Position numbers and translations under genes: made by a program. 64,000 nucleotides of DNA from Luteimicrobium subarcticum (GTDB taxonomy: Bacteria > Actinomycetota > Actinomycetes > Actinomycetales > Cellulomonadaceae), in the NCBI RefSeq assembly GCF_002798015.1, contig NZ_PGTZ01000008.1, forward strand, positions 248,001 through 312,000, read 5' to 3'. Numbering within the stretch: the stretch's first letter is position 1; each line of letters begins with the position of its first letter. Below, piece after piece: positions 61,326 to 64,000 of this stretch. Under the pieces are notes generated by a model. The model saw only the letters and a list, made by a program, of their open reading frames with translations. It had not been told where the DNA came from and did no database searches.

Positions 61326-61607
61326 TCAGTCCTCGAGCCCGATCGCGAACGCCTGGTCGAGCTGCGCGGGCGAGTAGGCCCGGAACGCGAGCAGCGTCTC
61401 GGTGCGCACCACGCCGCGCACCTTCGAGATGCCGTCGGCGATGACGTCCGCGAACCGGTCGTGGTCGGTGACCCGGACGATCGCGACGAGGTCGGCCCGA
61501 CCGGTCACGGAGTAGACCTCGCTCACGCCGGCGAGCCCGGCGAGCGTCGCCGCCACCTCCGGGATCACGTCGGGGGCGGTGTCGATGAGCACGATCGCGG
61601 TCAGCAT
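61326..61607 (-). CDS. Stand-alone Lrp/AsnC ligand-binding (RAM) domain protein
   Basis: 93 aa. It is only the C-terminal regulatory domain of Lrp/AsnC proteins (VLIDTAPDVIPEVAATLA, GVSEVYSVTGRADLVAIVRV, VRTETLLAFRAY). No helix-turn-helix precedes it. Such SMART/RAM proteins bind amino acids and may modulate full-length Lrp regulators. It overlaps the end of the upstream exonuclease gene by 7 bp, so the two are likely cotranscribed. It converges on trpD. Confidence 0.85.
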   Translation of the reverse strand: MLTAIVLIDTAPDVIPEVAATLAGLAGVSEVYSVTGRADLVAIVRVTDHDRFADVIADGISKVRGVVRTETLLAFRAYSPAQLDQAFAIGLED

Positions 61608-63379
61608 GGTGCGGTCTCCGAGGTCTGGGACGGTTCGTTCCGGTCGGCCCGATCGTAGGCCGCGACGCGGACGGCTGCGCGAGCGAGGTGCCGGTCGGGC
61701 GAGCCGGCGCCGACCGGGCACGACAGCGGGTCGGTCACCTCGACGAGCCGCACGTCGGCCTGGTCCAGCCACGCCAGCACGATCTCGGCCTCGTGCGGGT
61801 GGCACGCGGGCGCCGGAGCGTGCGGCGCGTCGACGTGCTCGGCGACGGCCACGAGCGTGCGGACCGCGCGCACGGGATCCTCGCCCGGACGCGTGGTGCA
61901 CGTGGCCGCGAGCCGCGCGTGCCGGACGACGACGAGCTCCCACCCGCCCGGGACCGGCCGGGCGGCGACGAGCTCGCGACAGCGGGCGAGCGCGCCGACC
62001 CGGACCGTGCGGTGCGCCCCCGCGAGGAACGCCTCGAGCCGCGCGGCGACGTCCTGCGCCTGCTCGTAGCGCTCGTCCGCGGACAGCACGGCGAGGCGCT
62101 CAGACAGCGCGTCGACCACGGGGGAGGGGTCGACCACGAGGGCGTCGCGCACCCGGCCGACGACGGCGTCGTACTCCGCGCGCACCGCGGAGCCGGTGTC
62201 CACGCACGGCCCGGCGCAGCGGCCGAGGTCGAGCAGCACGCACGACGACGCTCCCGGGCCGGCCGTGGCGGGCAGGCGGCGCGCGCACTGCCGCAGCGGG
62301 AGGGCCTCGTGGACGGCGTCGACGGCGGCGAGCGCCTGCGAGCGCGAGGCGAACGGCCCGACGTGCGCCTCGGTGCGGCCGTCGCTCTCGGGGCGGACCT
62401 CGCGCACGACCGACAGGCGGGGGAACGGCTCGCTGGTGAGCCGGACCCAGGTCATCCGCTCGGGGTGGCGCGAGCGCCGGTTGTACCGCGGCTCGTGCTG
62501 GGCGATGAGCCGCAGCTCGCGGACCTGCGCCTCGAGGGTGGTGCCGCACGGCACGACGGACACGGACGACGCGATGCGGACCATCTCGGTGATGCGCCGC
62601 CGCTTCTCGGCCGCGGTGAAGTACTGCCGGACTCGCTTGCGGACGTTCGTGGACGTGCCGACGTACAGCACCTCGCCGTCCGGAGCGTGGAACAGGTAGA
62701 CGCCGGGCCCCTCGGGCAGCCCGTCGGCGAGGTGCCGCTTGCGCCGGACCTCGACGGGCACGGGGTCGGTGGCGTTCGCGAGGTCCTCGAGATGGGTGAC
62801 ACCGAAGGCGGCGTGCCGCTCGAGCAGCGCGTGCAGCACGTCGACGGTGGCGCGGGCGTCGGCCAGCGCCCGGTGCTCGGGCGTCACGGTGGCCCGGAAG
62901 AGGGCGGCGAGCGTCGACAGCTTGTGGTTGGGCGCCTCCTCGCGCGTCACCACGCGGCGCGCCAGCGGCACCGTGTCGACCACCTGGAAACCCGGCCACG
63001 CGTACCCGTGCGCTCGAGCGGCGGCCTTGAGGAACCCGACGTCGAACGGGGCGTTGTGCGCCACGAGGACGCTGCCGCGCGCGAACTCCAGGAACGCCGG
63101 CAGGACGGCCTCGATCCGCGGAGCGCCCTGCACCATCGCCGTCGTGATCCCCGTGAGCCGGGCGATGAACGCCGGCACGGGCCGCCCGGGGTCGACCAGG
63201 GTCTGGAACTCGCCGAGGATCTCCCCGCCGCGGACCTTGACAGCGCCGATCTCGGTGATGCCGCTGTCGCCGACCGCCGCTCCCGTGGTCTCCAGGTCCA
63301 CGACGACGAACGTCACGTCGGCCAGCGGGGTGCCGAGGTCGTCGAGGGTGGGCTGGTAGCTCGTCGGGACCATCGGCAT
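61601..63379 (-). CDS. DEDDh exonuclease fused to a UvrC-like GIY-YIG domain
   Basis: 592 aa. The N-terminal DEDDh 3'-5' exonuclease, of the DNA polymerase III epsilon type, at about 20-185 has VVVDLETTG, VAHNAPFDVGFL and an HRALADARATVD segment with the catalytic His. GIY-YIG at about 215-300 has GVYLFHAPDGEVLYVGTSTNVRKRVRQYF. The remainder resembles the UvrC middle region and has no RNase H-like C-terminal nuclease. It resembles mycobacterial Rv2191. The role is likely in nucleotide excision or related repair. ATG 63379 is 7 nt after TAGCGT, leaderless. Confidence 0.9.
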   Translation of the reverse strand: MPMVPTSYQPTLDDLGTPLADVTFVVVDLETTGAAVGDSGITEIGAVKVRGGEILGEFQTLVDPGRPVPAFIARLTGITTAMVQGAPRIEAVLPAFLEFARGSVLVAHNAPFDVGFLKAAARAHGYAWPGFQVVDTVPLARRVVTREEAPNHKLSTLAALFRATVTPEHRALADARATVDVLHALLERHAAFGVTHLEDLANATDPVPVEVRRKRHLADGLPEGPGVYLFHAPDGEVLYVGTSTNVRKRVRQYFTAAEKRRRITEMVRIASSVSVVPCGTTLEAQVRELRLIAQHEPRYNRRSRHPERMTWVRLTSEPFPRLSVVREVRPESDGRTEAHVGPFASRSQALAAVDAVHEALPLRQCARRLPATAGPGASSCVLLDLGRCAGPCVDTGSAVRAEYDAVVGRVRDALVVDPSPVVDALSERLAVLSADERYEQAQDVAARLEAFLAGAHRTVRVGALARCRELVAARPVPGGWELVVVRHARLAATCTTRPGEDPVRAVRTLVAVAEHVDAPHAPAPACHPHEAEIVLAWLDQADVRLVEVTDPLSCPVGAGSPDRHLARAAVRVAAYDRADRNEPSQTSETAPC

Positions 63380-63441
63380 GACGGGCACGCTAGGCGGCGC
63401 CACCCACACGGCTCCCGCGCGCGGCCGCGTCGGCGGCCGGG

Positions 63442-64000
63442 TCAGAGGCCGTGCTGCGACGCGTCGCCGTAGAGCGCGTCCACCTCGGCCGCGAAGTCGC
63501 GCAGCACGAGCGCACGCTTCACCTTGAGCGACGGGGTGAGGTACTCGTTCTCGATCGTGAAGTCGGTCGTCAGCACGCGGGTCTTGCGGATCGACTCGGC
63601 GCGTGAGACCGCCTCGTTCGCCCGGTCGACGGCCGCCTGGAGCGACGCGAGGACCGCGGGGTCGGTCGCGGCCTGCTCGACGGTCAGCCCGGGGCGGCCG
63701 TGCGCGGCGCACCACGCGGGCAGGGACTCGGGGTCGAGCGTGATGAGTGCGCCGACGAACGGTCGGCCGTCGCCGACCACCACGCACTGGCTCACGAGCG
63801 CGTGCGCTCGCACCCGGTCCTCGAGGACGGCCGGGGCGACGTTCTTGCCGCCCGCGGTCACGATGATCTCCTTCTTGCGGCCCGTGATGCGGAGGAGGCC
63901 GTCCGCGTCGAGCGAGCCCAGGTCGCCGGTGCGGAACCAGCCGTCGTCGAACGCCTCGGCGGTGGCCTGCGGGTTCTGGTGGTACCCGCTGAACACGCCC
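63442..64000 (-). CDS. Long-chain acyl-CoA synthetase, C-terminal part (partial)
   Basis: The gene enters from beyond the right edge; 186 C-terminal residues are visible. [46 protein letters not shown] (the adenylate-forming A10-type region) and the C-terminal [17 protein letters not shown] with the catalytic Lys match FadD15-type AMP-binding enzymes. It activates fatty acids with ATP and CoA. Position beside the exonuclease matches the mycobacterial Rv2187 region. Confidence 0.9.
   Translation of the reverse strand, partial: GVFSGYHQNPQATAEAFDDGWFRTGDLGSLDADGLLRITGRKKEIIVTAGGKNVAPAVLEDRVRAHALVSQCVVVGDGRPFVGALITLDPESLPAWCAAHGRPGLTVEQAATDPAVLASLQAAVDRANEAVSRAESIRKTRVLTTDFTIENEYLTPSLKVKRALVLRDFAAEVDALYGDASQHGL

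Overview
The window is chromosomal DNA of a high-GC actinobacterium. The evidence is very GC-rich coding DNA with many GTG starts, polyphosphate glucokinase, a bcc-aa3 respiratory chain with diheme QcrC and subunit IV CtaF, an adenylylated GlnA beside GlnE and GlnA2, and the actinobacterial DUF3043 and DUF4191 proteins. A secreted GH16 glucanase with discoidin-type binding domains suggests a polysaccharide degrader, possibly a Cellulomonas relative; that placement is inference. From about 6.8 kb to the right end many genes match neighbourhoods remembered from Mycobacterium tuberculosis: Nif3/zinc-ribbon/phosphatase (Rv2230c-Rv2228c), panB, glnA2-glnE-glnA1, RDD, DUF4191, lipA, lipB, epimerase, sucB, pepA (Rv2225-Rv2213), then erpA, ctaC, ctaF, qcrCAB, ctaE, trpD, an exonuclease-UvrC protein and an acyl-CoA ligase (Rv2204c-Rv2187). 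This is therefore mostly core genome with one accessory patch.

Layout. 0-4.4 kb: end of an unknown gene, frdB-frdA without membrane anchors, and an actinobacterial PolA-like polymerase. 4.5-6.7 kb: secreted GH16 enzyme. 6.8-11.2 kb: Nif3, zinc-ribbon protein, histidine phosphatase, YaaA, DUF2809 and a tautomerase-like protein. 11.19-11.60 kb: rnpB (RNase P RNA). 11.67-15.5 kb: accessory patch directly after rnpB, with a wrecked tyrosine integrase, a frameshifted PH-like gene, truncated fragments, two unknown small genes and an intact-looking HipB/HipA toxin-antitoxin pair. 16.0-23.4 kb: MMPL transporter, GNAT, MetE-like enzyme, unknown protein, STAS antagonist, ppgK, map. 23.4-33.7 kb: panB-nadE and the nitrogen cluster glnA2-glnE-(CPBP protease)-glnA with a GlnR box. 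33.8-42.5 kb: lipoate synthesis (lipA, lipB) near the lipoylated SucB and Lpd, a degenerate protein kinase and an epimerase. 42.6-49.7 kb: pepA, membrane proteins, pyrD, thioesterase, nadA, erpA. 49.8-59.9 kb: sulfur-transfer pair and the respiratory genes ctaC-ctaD-ctaF and qcrC-qcrA-qcrB plus ctaE, with sodA between. 60.2-64 kb: trpD, a stand-alone Lrp-type domain, an exonuclease/UvrC fusion and a partial acyl-CoA ligase.

Together the genes supply the terminal respiratory chain with its Fe-S (erpA) and superoxide (sodA) support, 2-oxoglutarate dehydrogenase E2/E3 with lipoate synthesis, glutamine synthesis with its adenylylation control, and NAD, pantothenate, pyrimidine and tryptophan biosynthesis.

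The most notable signals are: about 24 genes whose start codon lies 6-8 nt after a TANNNT-like -10 hexamer (leaderless transcripts); two divergent genes only 18 bp apart whose -10 hexamers overlap in one palindrome; a cysteine-desulfurase homologue with tryptophan where the PLP lysine should be, overlapping a TusA-like gene; a transmembrane pseudokinase; and the decayed integrase remnant abutting rnpB. I found no CRISPR array, tRNA, rRNA or intact insertion sequence.
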